Of a stretch of 64,000 bases of DNA, positions 1-10,503 are shown piece after piece. The notes beneath the pieces are model-generated. The model saw only the letters and a list, made by a program, of their open reading frames with translations. It was not told where the DNA came from and did not search any database. Source of the stretch: Oncomelania hupensis (lineage: Eukaryota > Mollusca > Gastropoda > Littorinimorpha > Pomatiopsidae). Positions within the stretch are counted from its first letter, which is position 1, and every line of letters begins with the position of its first letter. The stretch is taken from contig CM072523.1 in the NCBI GenBank assembly GCA_036898135.1, positions 27,629,523 to 27,693,522 of the forward strand, in the 5' to 3' direction. Position numbers and translations under genes: made by a program.

Positions 1-145
1 GGGGAGGAGGGATGGGAGTACAATTCATATTGACAACTGGAGTTCAAAAATATTAAAATGAAATTTGGGTAGTCCATGAGAGAACACAGCAAGCGCACAG
101 CAGCGCCATTCAGGAAATAAAAACTGAAATAACTTATCTCAAAAA

Positions 146-237
<92 letters not shown>

Positions 238-363
238 TATAGATATATAAAATTATATAACAAATTTCCGTTCAAATTTCACTCATTTTATTATTGTACT
301 GGGCTTAAAGGGCAGTTTCTGTCGTAGTTAACAAAGGAACGTTTTACAGGGTGGGTACAAGTC
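1..363. repeat. AT-rich flank with (AT)n microsatellite
   Basis: The stretch is non-coding as far as I can see. It is dominated by an almost uninterrupted (AT)n tract at about 155-240. Confidence 0.8.
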
Positions 364-753
364 ATGACTTCGAACAAAGCCTTGATTGCCACTGCTGCTT
401 CGTTGGCCTCACACGGTGCGAGCTGGGGAAGGGTTTCAGACAGCGACAGTGCACGACAGACACTGCAGACTGTTCATTACCACACTGAACCGTCCTTGAC
501 TCGAATTGAGCACTGGCAACATCTACGTCAAACTGCGGCATTCAGCCTGGCAGACGACCAAAAAGACACTGGCAACACCAATTCAAAACTGCAGAAATCC
601 GTCTACGCTTGTGATAGATGGTGGTATGTAAATTTCCCGATTATCAGATGGCGCATGGAAAGCGTCGATCGAACAGGTCGAGAAAGGTCTATCCTATTCA
701 TTCTGCAACCTAGGAGTGCTGGAAGACATCCAGGGGGTCTCTACCTACAGTGA
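364..753 (+). CDS. weak candidate ORF, 129 codons, unidentified
   Basis: An ATG-to-stop frame of 129 codons sits in an island of more balanced base composition than its AT-rich surroundings. An acceptor-like 'tttacag' lies just before the start, so an exon is conceivable. I recognise no domain, signal peptide, membrane segment or repeat in the translation, and there is no clear donor at the end. It may be chance or part of an unidentified repeat. No partner exon was found nearby. Confidence 0.15.
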   Translation: MTSNKALIATAASLASHGASWGRVSDSDSARQTLQTVHYHTEPSLTRIEHWQHLRQTAAFSLADDQKDTGNTNSKLQKSVYACDRWWYVNFPIIRWRMESVDRTGRERSILFILQPRSAGRHPGGLYLQ

Positions 754-1384
754 GCATTATTTCTAGTATTCGATCATCAACAGCCATCTGCATGTCAGAG
801 ATCTACCAAGCATATACCTTACAAGCTTGATATTTGTGTTGCTTTATAATGTCTTAAGTAGCAGTCTCACGTATTCTTTGTGCCCTTGAGACGTATACGA
901 TTTAATATTACTCACATTAAAAATATAAAACCCTTTTTTTTAAATAAGAAAAATGCCCATGCATATGCATATATGATAAAGCGAGCGAACAAAAACACAA
1001 ACAACACTACACTACGCTGCGCACTCACACACATAGAGGCACACACACTTGCGCGCAAACACACGATTTGATCTGACAGGCACGACAGATCGTATTGACC
1101 CCAGCCGTGTCGATTAGTGATTGCGTTTCGAGCGCCATATATAGCACACCGTTTCGGTGGATTTTGTGCTGTTTTTTTAAAGGTGGGTGATGTATGAGAA
1201 TGGGGGGGGGGGGGAGGAGAGGGGGGGATGTGTGCAATTAAAACCAATAATTAATCAAAGTTTTTTTTTTTTAGTCATTCTTAGATCCATAAGCAAAAAA
1301 ACGTGAACTTAAAATAAAGCACAAACTTGAAAACAAATAGGATGCATGTACAACAAAGATTAATTACATATACAGTATTAGCAA

Positions 1385-1426
<42 letters not shown>

Positions 1427-1546
1427 CTCTACGAATGTAATTGTTTTGTTCAACTGTGAGAATCGAAGTGATTGCTAGGATAGTTGTGGTTAAACCAAAG
1501 CATGAGCGTAACACAATTCTCATTAAACTGTAATATTATCCTCCCT

Positions 1547-1577
<31 letters not shown>

Positions 1578-1883
1578 ACTCACTCACTCACTCTCAAGTC
1601 TCCCTTCTGTTTTTGTTATTCTCGATGATTGATGACTAAGTCGTCATTGATGCATTTCTGAGACTTCAGTCAGAACAGCGCAACCTTTGTCAAGCTCAGC
1701 TAAGTACTCAGGCACAGGAGTGGGCAGAGGTGGAGAATGGTGTGTGTGTGGGAGAATGGTTAGAGGTGGGGTAGATGCCTGTGCGAACTTTGTTCCGTAA
1801 AGCTTAAATATGAACACTATCATAAATCCATTCAGACGCTTGAGCGAGTCTCCCGATAAGAAAAATAGCACTAGATTGAAGAC

Positions 1884-1955
<72 letters not shown>

Positions 1956-2373
1956 TATTGCCATCATAACCAACAAGTGAGTCTACAAGACGGCGTCCTG
2001 GGTTCCGTGAATCAGTGTATATTTTGTGTTTTGTTCTATTCATGGACTAGCAGGAGAAATATTATGATAGTTTTCCTTGTATGGCACTGATACCAGCAGG
2101 GTTGATTATTCTGGAATAGATCTAGAGCAACGATTTCCTTTAAAAATAGAATGAGAACGAGTTTGACAAGAGGAGCACAAAGAAAACGTAATTTATGTTA
2201 ACAGACAAATGAGAATATAACACTGAATAAATAAATTAAATTAAATAAATGAGGGCACGAGCCAACACAATATAAATAAGTAAATACATAATAAAATTAA
2301 TTATTAATGATCGAATTTGATTTTTTTTTAAAATTAGTGAGTGAAATAATAAATGATTTAATTGTTGTCTTAC
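754..2373. other. gene-free stretch with simple repeats
   Basis: No supported gene. It contains a C/A-rich patch near 1020-1065, a poly-G run near 1202-1230, poly-A at 1391-1423, (CT)n at about 1550-1580 and (ATC)n at about 1884-1955. The long Met-only and Asp-only frames here come from the (ATC)n array. Confidence 0.7.
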
Positions 2374-3370
2374 CTGCGGTTGTCGTTGATGTTGTCTTTA
2401 CTTTTCCTTTGGCTGTAGCTGCAGAACGATCACAAGTTCTGGCGTGACCCGTACCGTTGGAATCTTTCAGTATTTTCGCCCGCTTCTGGTGCTGATGACG
2501 ATCCCCTGTCGCACTCAGCGACTCAGTAACAGTTTTAGTACAATGCAGCATTTTCACAGTCTTGGTCATTGTTGACGCGCGAGACTTGCTGCCATGCAAT
2601 GATGACGCAGTAATCAAATATTTTAATGCTTTATCATTGCAACGCAATGATATTGGCAAACGCTTCGATCCTGACGTCATTGCAGACGACGTCTGTAACG
2701 TCTCCGCGGGGTCTTCCGTTCTTCTCAACGAAGTCGTGGACAAAGAAGATATCTTTCCGTTGCGCGACAACATCACAGGTAGTTTTGATGTAGGCGACGC
2801 TTTTGCAGATTTAAGGCCGGTCCTTATCCCTGTGCCAACTCCCGACGGTGCGCTCTGATCTAACAAATGTGACGTGTTCGCTACTGTTACGGAGATATCA
2901 CGATTGTGATTGTCATTTGCAGCACTTCCGTCGCTTCGTCTTTGGGTCAGAGACGCTCTTCGAGGTCCGGCAGCCGCATCTGTATTCCTTGCACTACTAG
3001 TCAATGCTCTGCTTCGTTCATTAGAATCTGGACTCTTTGTCTTCTTGATCGGTTTACAATCAAAAGAAGCCGAAGCACCGATCACATTCTCAGTGCGTCT
3101 CTTCGGCGTGCTTTGTCTTTGGACTTCCAGTGCTGGTCTGGAGGTAGCCAAAGAGCTGGGCAGGAGAGGGCTAGGAGAGAGCAGAAAGTTTCGCAAAGGC
3201 GTGCTTGGAGACTTGCTAGATCTCCTGGCGTACAGGCTCTCCCTCTTGGGGGAGCAGGGAGACCGCTTAGCCTCCTTGATGCATCCTCTGTCGCCATGTG
3301 TATTCTCTCTTTCACCAACTCCACGCGATAAGACAGGCATGGTAGAACAGCGATGACCGCATGACATCAT
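2374..3370 (-). CDS. 5' or internal coding exon of an unidentified basic Ser/Thr-rich protein
   Basis: On the minus strand an open frame runs about 332 codons from two adjacent ATGs (3370 and 3367). It ends at an excellent splice donor (CAG|GTAAGA, last exon base 2374), leaving phase 1. The frame opens after an in-frame TGA only about 10 codons upstream of the ATGs, so these are the likely starts; a GTG at 3394 is also in frame. Two pyrimidine-rich acceptor-like sites lie upstream at about 3434 and 3541, compatible with 5'UTR introns. The translation is not low-complexity DNA: it is rich in Ser, Thr, Lys and Arg with many SP/TP dipeptides (for example RRSSKSPSTPL and LLSPSPLLPS). That suggests a disordered, phosphorylatable, possibly nuclear protein. 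I recognise no domain. Downstream exons were not found between 2373 and 1. Beyond the splice site the frame reads on into AT-rich intron. Function unknown. Confidence 0.5.
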
Positions 3371-4389
3371 GGCGGAGACTACTAATGATGTCACAACCCC
3401 TCATGATCCAACTGCAGTGACGTTACAAGTTGGCTAAAAACAACAACAACATAAAAACTACTGGCTTGTACTCTGTCCTTTTCAGGTACACTCCGATGAC
3501 TTGCGCAAATGTGGATCTGGTCGAGGTATCCCAAAGTCAAACCTGGAAACAAGAGAGACAAACAAGCTGAAGCGCAAACAGATAGAAACATGAATTAAAT
3601 AATTCATTAACAAAGTAAGAGAAAAGGTGGTCTCAGTTATTCAATTAGGAACACGCCAGTTTTTATTGTGTTTTCCTTTTGGATGAGAAAGCGGAATCAT
3701 GTATATATATACAGGCACAAATGATCAGCATCTGATTTAGTGTTATGTGAATATCTGAATTCGTGTCGCAAGTATCCAAAAAATAGCATTTGGACATACG
3801 CCCATTGACCTATCTTCAAAATTTTAAGATTTGCAACTTTTACGAATAAGCACACTGTTGCTTTAAAGCCGAAATCTACAGTTAGCACATGTATACAAGA
3901 TTGCACAAGTACTCTGAATTTCACAGTCGGTACACACAATAATGCATTAGTAATATAATTTGTTTTGCATTACTGCAAACTATAAAGACTTGCAACCCCC
4001 CCCCCCCCCTCCCACCATTTCCTTCCATTGCAGAACGCGTTTACGTTTGGTCTCCTTAGTCAGATCTCGGTTTGCTCATTATGTAATCCAGAGTATCACA
4101 ATAATAATGATGATTGTTCTTGGCATTCCATAAATGCCCCAAGGGCTGTCAGGATAAATTATAACATATCTTACACTAACAGTGACAGTCCAGATTATTT
4201 TGAGGTTTACTTTCTGTATTATGTGACGTACATTGGGGGGGGGGGGGGGGAAATCAATAGAAATATAATGTTTTTAATGAGGAAAATGAAATGGGTTCAG
4301 AGTCGTATTCGTTCATAGAAAACACGCCTGTTAAATGTTTTACCTCGATAACGTACATCATTTTAAAATTTATAATTTGTACAAGGACT
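3371..4389. other. gene-free stretch
   Basis: It contains possible 5'UTR/intron sequence of the minus-strand exon (3371-3600), a poly-C run near 3996-4008 and a poly-G run near 4234-4250. No gene is supported. Confidence 0.55.
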
Positions 4390-4800
4390 TCATTTTCCTA
4401 TACGCTTTCGAAACATAAACCCTCACAACAGATCTACAACGAAGAATACAAAGCATGGAGATGCAGAAGACTTCTGGGCATTTCCTATACCCAGCACATC
4501 ACCAATGACGAAGTCCGACCGACCATCACACAAGCCATTGGACAACACGATGACATCCTCACAGTGGTGAAGAAACGAAACTCCACGTCACCAGATCATC
4601 AGACCTTGCAAAGACCATCCTGCAAGGCACGGTGCATGGAGGCAGAAGAAGAGGGAGACAGAAAAAGATGTGAGAGAACAACATAGCGAAGCCATCAGGG
4701 TTGCTGAGGACAGAGAAAGGTGGAGTACGCTGGTTAAACGATCATCTGTGGTGCACCAACGACCTTCGAGTTATGCGACAGGATAAAATAGGATAGGTCA
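4390..4800 (+). mobile_element. LINE 3' fragment, (TAGGA)n-tailed family, copy a
   Basis: This is a decayed 3' end of a non-LTR retrotransposon ORF. The readable piece includes the family's C-terminal block RRLLGISYTQHITNDEV followed by a Val-Lys-Lys-Arg block; the frame then breaks. The same block occurs in the copies at 13.2, 24.0, 26.4, 31.2 and 35.1 kb. The 3' end runs into 'aggataaaataggatagg', the family's TAGGA-type tail. The copy is 5'-truncated and not functional. Confidence 0.8.
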
Positions 4801-5742
4801 AGGCTTCAAACTTTTACCGAATATTAGAAGAACTTTACTTACTACACGCAAAAACTAAATCATCCGACATGCCTAAATTGAAATCGAGATTAAAAATAAA
4901 ACTCTAGAAAACGACAAATTTCAAGCACCATTTTCCCAGCCAGGAAAAAACCACTCCAGTAACGCATTATTACGTAATACTGAGTTAGTAACAGGCCTAA
5001 TTTACGGGCGGATACATTTGCCCTTCTCGCAAAGGGCTTCATCTGCAGTCTTCAGTCTAATTATTTGTAACATTCTACAGAACATCGCACAACCTTGCTC
5101 ATACGTTGCAGGCATTAAAGTTTTTAGCACATCACACGAAGTTGTCTCGTGTAAAAATAAATGTTGAGCACATAAAGTATAGCCTGAACTGAGGAAACGA
5201 CATCAAACGATCTTTCATTTACACACACTGCTTTAGAACACTACACTACACAATAACACGGCTTTGTCTGACCTTGAAGTAAATAGTCTCGCCCGAGGAA
5301 AGGGATTTGGATGAAACAAAATTAATTAAACAATCTTTCAATTACACACATTGCTTTGGAACACTGCACTACACGACAGCACGGCTTTGTCTGACCTTCC
5401 AGTGTGTTGTCTGTTGTCCTTTCAGTCTCTTTGTTACAGCTCGTACTCTTCTCTCTTAACATGCGAGTGATAGCGACAATTAATTTCTTAACTTGTCAGT
5501 GTCACGCAAAGGTGCCGTCACTTAACGTCTGTTATTATGTCACAAGTTGCGCGTGCAGTAAATGAAAATTTGAGTTTACCGACTGGACTGCACTGCAAAA
5601 ACTGTACGCCCCAAAATATAAATTTACGAGCATACCCTTTATTTTTCTGTAAAGATAATTTCAAAATTTCGACAATTTCACGTTATATAGCTAGAAGAAT
5701 GGAAGAGAAACAACAGTCAATATAAAAATGTTCTATCAACAT
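4801..5742. other. gene-free stretch with a local duplication
   Basis: No supported gene. A block of about 75 bp ending 'cacggctttgtctgacctt' at about 5203-5277 is repeated, diverged, at about 5325-5399. A 62-codon frame at 5537 shows nothing recognisable. Confidence 0.5.
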
Positions 5743-6110
5743 TGTAATAATAATAATAATAATAATAATCATAATAATAATAATAATAATAAAAAATAAT
5801 TTTTATAAAGCGAAATTCCTTCTAACCAGACTCAACGCGCTCATTCACACACAGCCATGCCAAACTATTAACATAAAAAACAAATCGCAGATTACAACAT
5901 ACAAGACAAAAATGGTTTATATATGAAATGGCCCACAAAACAAATGTGCCTTTGGTTTTGATTTGAACGAGATAAGAGTTGGAGCGTTTTCCAAGTCGGC
6001 CCGAAGCGAGTTCCAGAAAGTAGGGGCTATGTAAATGAACGACCATCCTCCACATCCCTTGAGGTTCGCCCTAAGTACCTTAAGCAGTCTTTTTTTTTTT
6101 ACAATAAATG
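5743..6110 (-). mobile_element. LINE 3' fragment, CR1/L2-like, with (ATT)n tail
   Basis: The minus-strand translation of about 6105-5920 contains APTFWNSLRADLENAPTL followed by SFKSKPKAHLF. This matches the C-terminal end of CR1/L2/Rex-type reverse-transcriptase ORFs (pattern LWNSLP...SFK..L..HLF). It continues to 'gctttataaaaatta' and an (ATT)n tail at about 5743-5800, the arrangement also seen at the 3' end of the plus-strand LINE near 23.1 kb. Only the last part of the element is present. Confidence 0.65.
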
Positions 6111-7012
6111 TTATTGAATACCAAAAGCTTATGTTCATTTAAGTTATATACAATTAATATTCAACGAATCTCACCTGAATAAACTGAAATAATCAAAGCG
6201 GTTTCCTGGATTCTAAATCTTATATGTTCAATCGGAATCAAAATTATTCAATACCGTCTATTTTCACAGTGTCATTGAGTTGCATTTGCATTTAAATTAC
6301 ACCAAAGAGAAAGACAAAATCAAACCCACGTGCTCTCACTATTTAAACTACTAGCTATATTGTAGCTTTGAGCGCCAAAGTATGTTAACTTCTGTTCTAA
6401 TCTGTTTTTCTAGAGATAACACAATTTAGGTACCGCCAAAAGCCAATCTGTGAGTAAGTGAGAACGTTTCTCCAATTGTGACACCCACACTCATTCATAC
6501 TATCAGAGACATAAAGAGCCTAACTGTATCAAGCGGCCGTTTCCCATTAGTACAGCATGTTTGGTCTGACAATACTCCGTATCACCCACGCTTAAGGCTT
6601 CCGCTGCAATATCTTTTTTTAAGATCACACAATGAATGAGTACTTCCTGTGTTATAGCCTTCGTCATTCCTCCAATATCCTGCACCTAATCCCCTTTATC
6701 AGTGCAATAGGCGCACACAGAGCCACAGGTGAGAGAACAGTAGAGACAAATCCACACTGGCTTTTCCTTTCTCTCTGCTTTTACTTACGCTCTTCTTCGT
6801 CTTCTGTTTGTATGTCGCCTCCTAGCCTAAGTTAATATGCAACTACTTCTAGGATTGAACAGCTACAATATGAAGTATATAACTATAAGTATGCTAAATC
6901 ACTTGCTGAGCTGTAGATTGTCCCGTTTTTATATAATTATAATTATCCTTACAGAGCTTTGCTAAATAGCGCACTTTACATTACATTACATGGTTATTGC
7001 TTTAGGTCCAGC
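6111..7012. other. gene-free stretch
   Basis: AT-rich sequence. I see no supported gene, RNA or repeat. Confidence 0.5.
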
Positions 7013-7517
7013 GGACTCTTCCGAGCCAAATCAGGACCAGATAAGTGAAAGAGGACTCACCCTTGCACCGCATAAAAGATCTGCCGAAACAACCCTAGTG
7101 GTGAGGGGCCGGGTAGCTCAGTTGGTAAGAGCGTCTTTCTAGTAACCGAAAGGTCGCTGGTTCGAATCCCGGATTGGTCAACGTGTGATCATATTATTTT
7201 CCCCTTTACCAACAACTGGCCCGCTGGTGTCAGTATAAATCGGTCTAGTAGTCACCTATATGCGAAAGTGTCGTGTGACTATAATCTACAAACAACAACA
7301 ACAACAACAACACCCTAGTGGTAACACTGAAGGCAATCTACCAGCCGGTCACTTTACAATAAAGACATCCCACGCAGGGGACGCTGAGGCAATACTCTTA
7401 ATTTATCGAACCCCCGTTTACAAAAACAAAATAGAATACAAACATCATTATACAATATCAACAAAACACATAAATATAACATGCCTACATTGCTAAATAA
7501 TAACATCAAAGGAAGCC
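7013..7517 (+). repeat. unclassified dispersed repeat, copy 1 (split by a SINE)
   Basis: After removing the inserted SINE, about 286 bp match the copy at 20347-20640 nearly end to end. Shared landmarks are 'cataaaagatctgccgaaac', 'ataaagacatcccacgca', 'cgaacccccgtttacaaaaa' and 'ggaagcc'. I cannot assign it to a known class and see no inverted ends. It could be part of a larger element. Confidence 0.75.
7103..7311 (+). mobile_element. tRNA-derived SINE with perfect 11-bp target duplication
   Basis: The 209-bp insertion begins with a tRNA-like head. The A box 'tagctcagttggtaagagcg' and B box 'ggttcgaatcc' form the internal RNA polymerase III promoter. A short body follows, ending in a (CAA)n tail. 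The flanks 'accctagtggt' at 7092-7102 and 7312-7322 are identical, so the insertion boundaries are exact. It sits inside the unclassified dispersed repeat. It is not a functional tRNA gene, because the sequence continues past the tRNA body into SINE sequence and a tail. Confidence 0.9.
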
Positions 7518-9502
7518 GCAATAGCGCACTTTCCAGATCCATGCGATAGCTGCAAAAGGAACCGGCCACCGAGCTCGGCATGCACAAAGACCTTTGCTGA
7601 AATCAAGGTCGTACGCACGTTGTCCTAGAAACGCACGTGTTGCAACATGGCGCACTGAGCACTCACAAGGACCGGTGGGCATCCAAACCAAGCATGTTCC
7701 TCGATCTTGCCTGTTTCAGATTTGATCGAACCACCACTATTTCTTCCTTGTCCAAACCAGTAAATTACTATTTGTATACATTTTCTTTTCTTCAATGTCC
7801 ACATTATGCACACCACTTCCCTCCCTCTTGACCCATCCAAATAGCTATTTAGCTAGGGACAAACACACAAATAACACAACACCCACACACTTCAATCTTA
7901 ACAGGTTTAGGGTGAAATGATTGCACTAAAAGAGTTTCGCGCATTAATTGAATGCAAGGGCAGTACTCGTGCCGGGCTTATCACATTGCGTAGCTGAGAC
8001 TAGCCGAAGCTTACGTTCGTTTCTCTCCCCAAATGGGCCAGTCTCAGCTAAGCAGTGTGAGGGCGAATTGGATCCAAGAGGTGGAAATAATGACTAGAAA
8101 GGAAATGAGAAATAAACTAACACGATCAAATTATAGCACTGGAACAGTAAATTAAACGACGAAGAAGCGAGTATTGGAGGGTGGCTAGAAAGGAATGAAT
8201 TAAAATGTTGTAGAAATAAAAGGGGGCATTGAAGAAGGGGGTTGGGGAGGGGAACTATGGAGGAAGGAATTAAACATGCGTGGACGGGGAAGGGAAGTAG
8301 GGGAAAGTCTAGGCAAGGGGAAATGGAATTGATTGCTATTGAGTGAACCACTAGACGTGTGCAAAAGTAGCGAGTGCGCCGTAGAATATTACGCCATGGT
8401 CATATTAACCAATATATAAATTCCTCCCGATCCCCACAGGAAATCAGGCCCATCATCCACTCCCAATCCTATACCCTACTAAAAACTTGCACACACAACT
8501 TGTGTGCTTAAGAGGCCGAGGAAGAGAAGAAAAAGAAGAAGAAGAAGATAGAGAGATGGAGCTCTTACTATACTCGTTCTTACATTTTTTTTCCAGCTCA
8601 AGAGCTGCTCAACGCGGTAGCTGAGAAAAGGATCTAACTGAAGCCGCCTATGGCGCCAACTTACATAAAAGCGCGCTGTATAATGCCTATGACCACTGAG
8701 TGATACAAACAGGCTTTTTCAATTCTGCCGCCTTGCTTTCAGATGTTATTTTACCTATCTTCATTTTCCTTTTTTCCACGAGGATGCGAGGGGGAAAGTG
8801 CATTGAAAAAAACAAAAACAAGACTCCAACCTCCTATATTTGACGTTCTCTCTTTTATATGTTGTAGACCTGCAACCTGAAATATGGACAAACAAGATCG
8901 TCTTCTTTGCAGCAGTAATTTCCCACACAAATCCAGGGAGCTATTAAATCTCGTGATCTCTTAAAAGTCAGAAGTTACTCCCAGCTCCCCGGCATCCTTT
9001 GAAACCAAAGCACACAGAATTTTCCCCTAATCTGTGATCAGCCAGTCATAATTTCCCTCATGTCTCTAGCTCTTCAAGTCTAGCTATGCAAAAGAAAAGA
9101 AAAATCTTCTGACATGCCATTTTTGGCAGGACTTGCTTTTATGAATTAGCATACTCATTATTCGACTTGAGAAAATGCGGCAGAACACGCCAAACTTAAA
9201 GTCGAATACGATAATCTATTCTATACACATGTGCGAATGGCCGAAGTTTACATCGTTGCCCTTCCACCTAAAACCTACCCCTCTACAGCTTGCAGACCAT
9301 TTAAAACCATGGAGGGCTCGACATTATCAGTTCTTCTTTGTAGCCCGATCGGGCAAGAAAAAAGAAAATCGTCCTGTCCCAGTCTTACATCAAGGTGTCC
9401 GAACTCAAGCAGCAACGTACGTTTGATAGATTTCATCTGTCGGTCGGGCATGTCATCAGCAAAGTCTGCCAGTCGTGTTGTTTAAGTCTTTGAAGTAAGT
9501 GT

Positions 9503-9505
<3 letters not shown>
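7518..9505. other. gene-free stretch; antisense SINE 3' module at 8596-8660
   Basis: No supported gene. At about 8596-8660 the sequence 'cagctcaagagctgctcaa...' is the antisense of a 3' module also found near 44.9, 47.2 and 48.3 kb. A GAA-rich patch lies at 8520-8550. Confidence 0.5.

Positions 9506-9543
<38 letters not shown>
9506..9543. repeat. (GT)n microsatellite
   Basis: A direct run of GT dinucleotides, just left of the fold-back element. Confidence 0.9.
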
Positions 9544-9545
<2 letters not shown>

Positions 9546-9588
9546 TGTAAACCGCCGTGATTGAGGTCCAGGGCTTGATACGCTGAGA

Positions 9589-10366
9589 CGTAAATGAGGT
9601 CTTTTTTTCAAATGGGGCCCTCACCTTGGACCTCAGTTATTTTTACCACGTGCACTACAGTTGCACTTCACGGAAGTGTAGTTGTAGTGCATGTGCACTT
9701 AAAGTTCACTTCTCGAAGTGTAGTTGTAGTGCATGTGCACTTAAAGTACACTTGGCCAAGTGCAGTTGTAGTGCATGTGCACTTAAAGTACACTTGGCCA
9801 AGTGCAGTTGTAGTGCATGTGCACTACAACTACACCAGGTCAAGTGTAGTTGTAGTGCACATGCACTACAAGTACACTTGACCTGGTGTAGTTGTAGTGC
9901 ATCTTCCAGACGGGTAGGATAAGGAACTTTCCTCGACGATTAGGGTAAGGCAGTGCCTTGACGATTAGGGTAAGGCAGTGCCTCGACGATTAGGGTAAGG
10001 CAGTGCCTCTAAAAGGGTTAGGGTCAGGGCTAGTTGCAGCGCTGCAACTAGCCCTGACCCTAACCCTTATCGTCGAGGCACTGCCTTACCCTAATCGTCG
10101 AGGTACTGCCTTACCCTAATCGTCGAGGAAAGTTCCTTATCCTAGCTGTGTTTTTGAACAAACTTGACCTAGTTCGTCTCTTAGGAGCGAGGAATTAGGT
10201 CAAACTTTTTGCGAAAAGGGTGCTTTTTTTAAGAAACTTGACCTACTTCGTCCCTTATAAGCGAGGAATTAGGTCAAACTTCTTGCGAAAAAGTGCCTTT
10301 TTTGAAGAAAATTGACCTAATTCGCCGCCTAAGAGACGCGAAGTACGTAAAAGGACCCCATTTACG
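9589..10366. mobile_element. small fold-back element built from hairpin repeats
   Basis: Imperfect inverted ends ('cgtaaatgaggtcttttt' on the left; 'aaaaggaccccatttacg' on the right) enclose three blocks. Block one (about 9650-9900) is a tandem array around 'gtagtgcatgtgcac', itself palindromic. Block two (9915-10143) is a central palindrome. Block three (about 10155-10330) is a repeat of about 85 bp, present 2-3 times, in which 'ttgacctaattcg' pairs with 'cgaggaattaggtcaa'. No coding capacity is evident; the Cys/Ser/Ala/Leu-repeat frames are products of block one. No convincing target duplication was found, so the exact boundaries are uncertain. Confidence 0.55.
9915..10143. repeat. central palindrome with TTAGGG-containing arms
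   Basis: The symmetry axis lies between 10040 and 10041 ('ttgcagc|gctgcaa'). The inner 26 bp of each arm (10015-10040 and 10041-10066) are perfectly complementary and include 'gggttagggtcagggc'. After a small indel the arms continue with three (left) and two (right) copies of a unit containing 'cgacgattagggtaaggca', ending at 'aaggaactttcctcgacg'. Confidence 0.9.
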
Positions 10367-10379
10367 CCTGTATACAACT

Positions 10380-10470
10380 ATGTGTGTGTGTGTGTGTGTG
10401 TGGGTGTGTGTGTGTGTGCGCGTGTGTGTGTGTGCGTGCGTATAGATAGACACAGAGAAAGAAAGAGAGT

Positions 10471-10502
<32 letters not shown>

Positions 10503-10503
10503 A
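10380..10503. repeat. (GT)n/(GA)n compound microsatellite
   Basis: (GT)n from about 10380 to 10438 is followed by (GA)n from about 10466 to 10503. Confidence 0.9.

Noticed and set aside
2906..3356. Plus-strand frames of 141 and 148 codons
   Set aside because: They are antisense to the minus-strand exon, which has a single long frame and a strong donor.
7103..7180. tRNA gene
   Set aside because: The tRNA-like part continues into a SINE body and (CAA)n tail with target duplications. The same reasoning applies to the heads at 12645, 57075, 59108 and 60727.
9594..9922. Two plus-strand frames with Cys/Ser/Ala/Leu or Val/His repeats
   Set aside because: They follow the hairpin minisatellite of the small fold-back element; no start context, signal or family resemblance.
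10010..10070. TTAGGG words as an interstitial telomere
   Set aside because: Only isolated GGGTTAGGG words inside a hairpin repeat; no tandem telomeric array.
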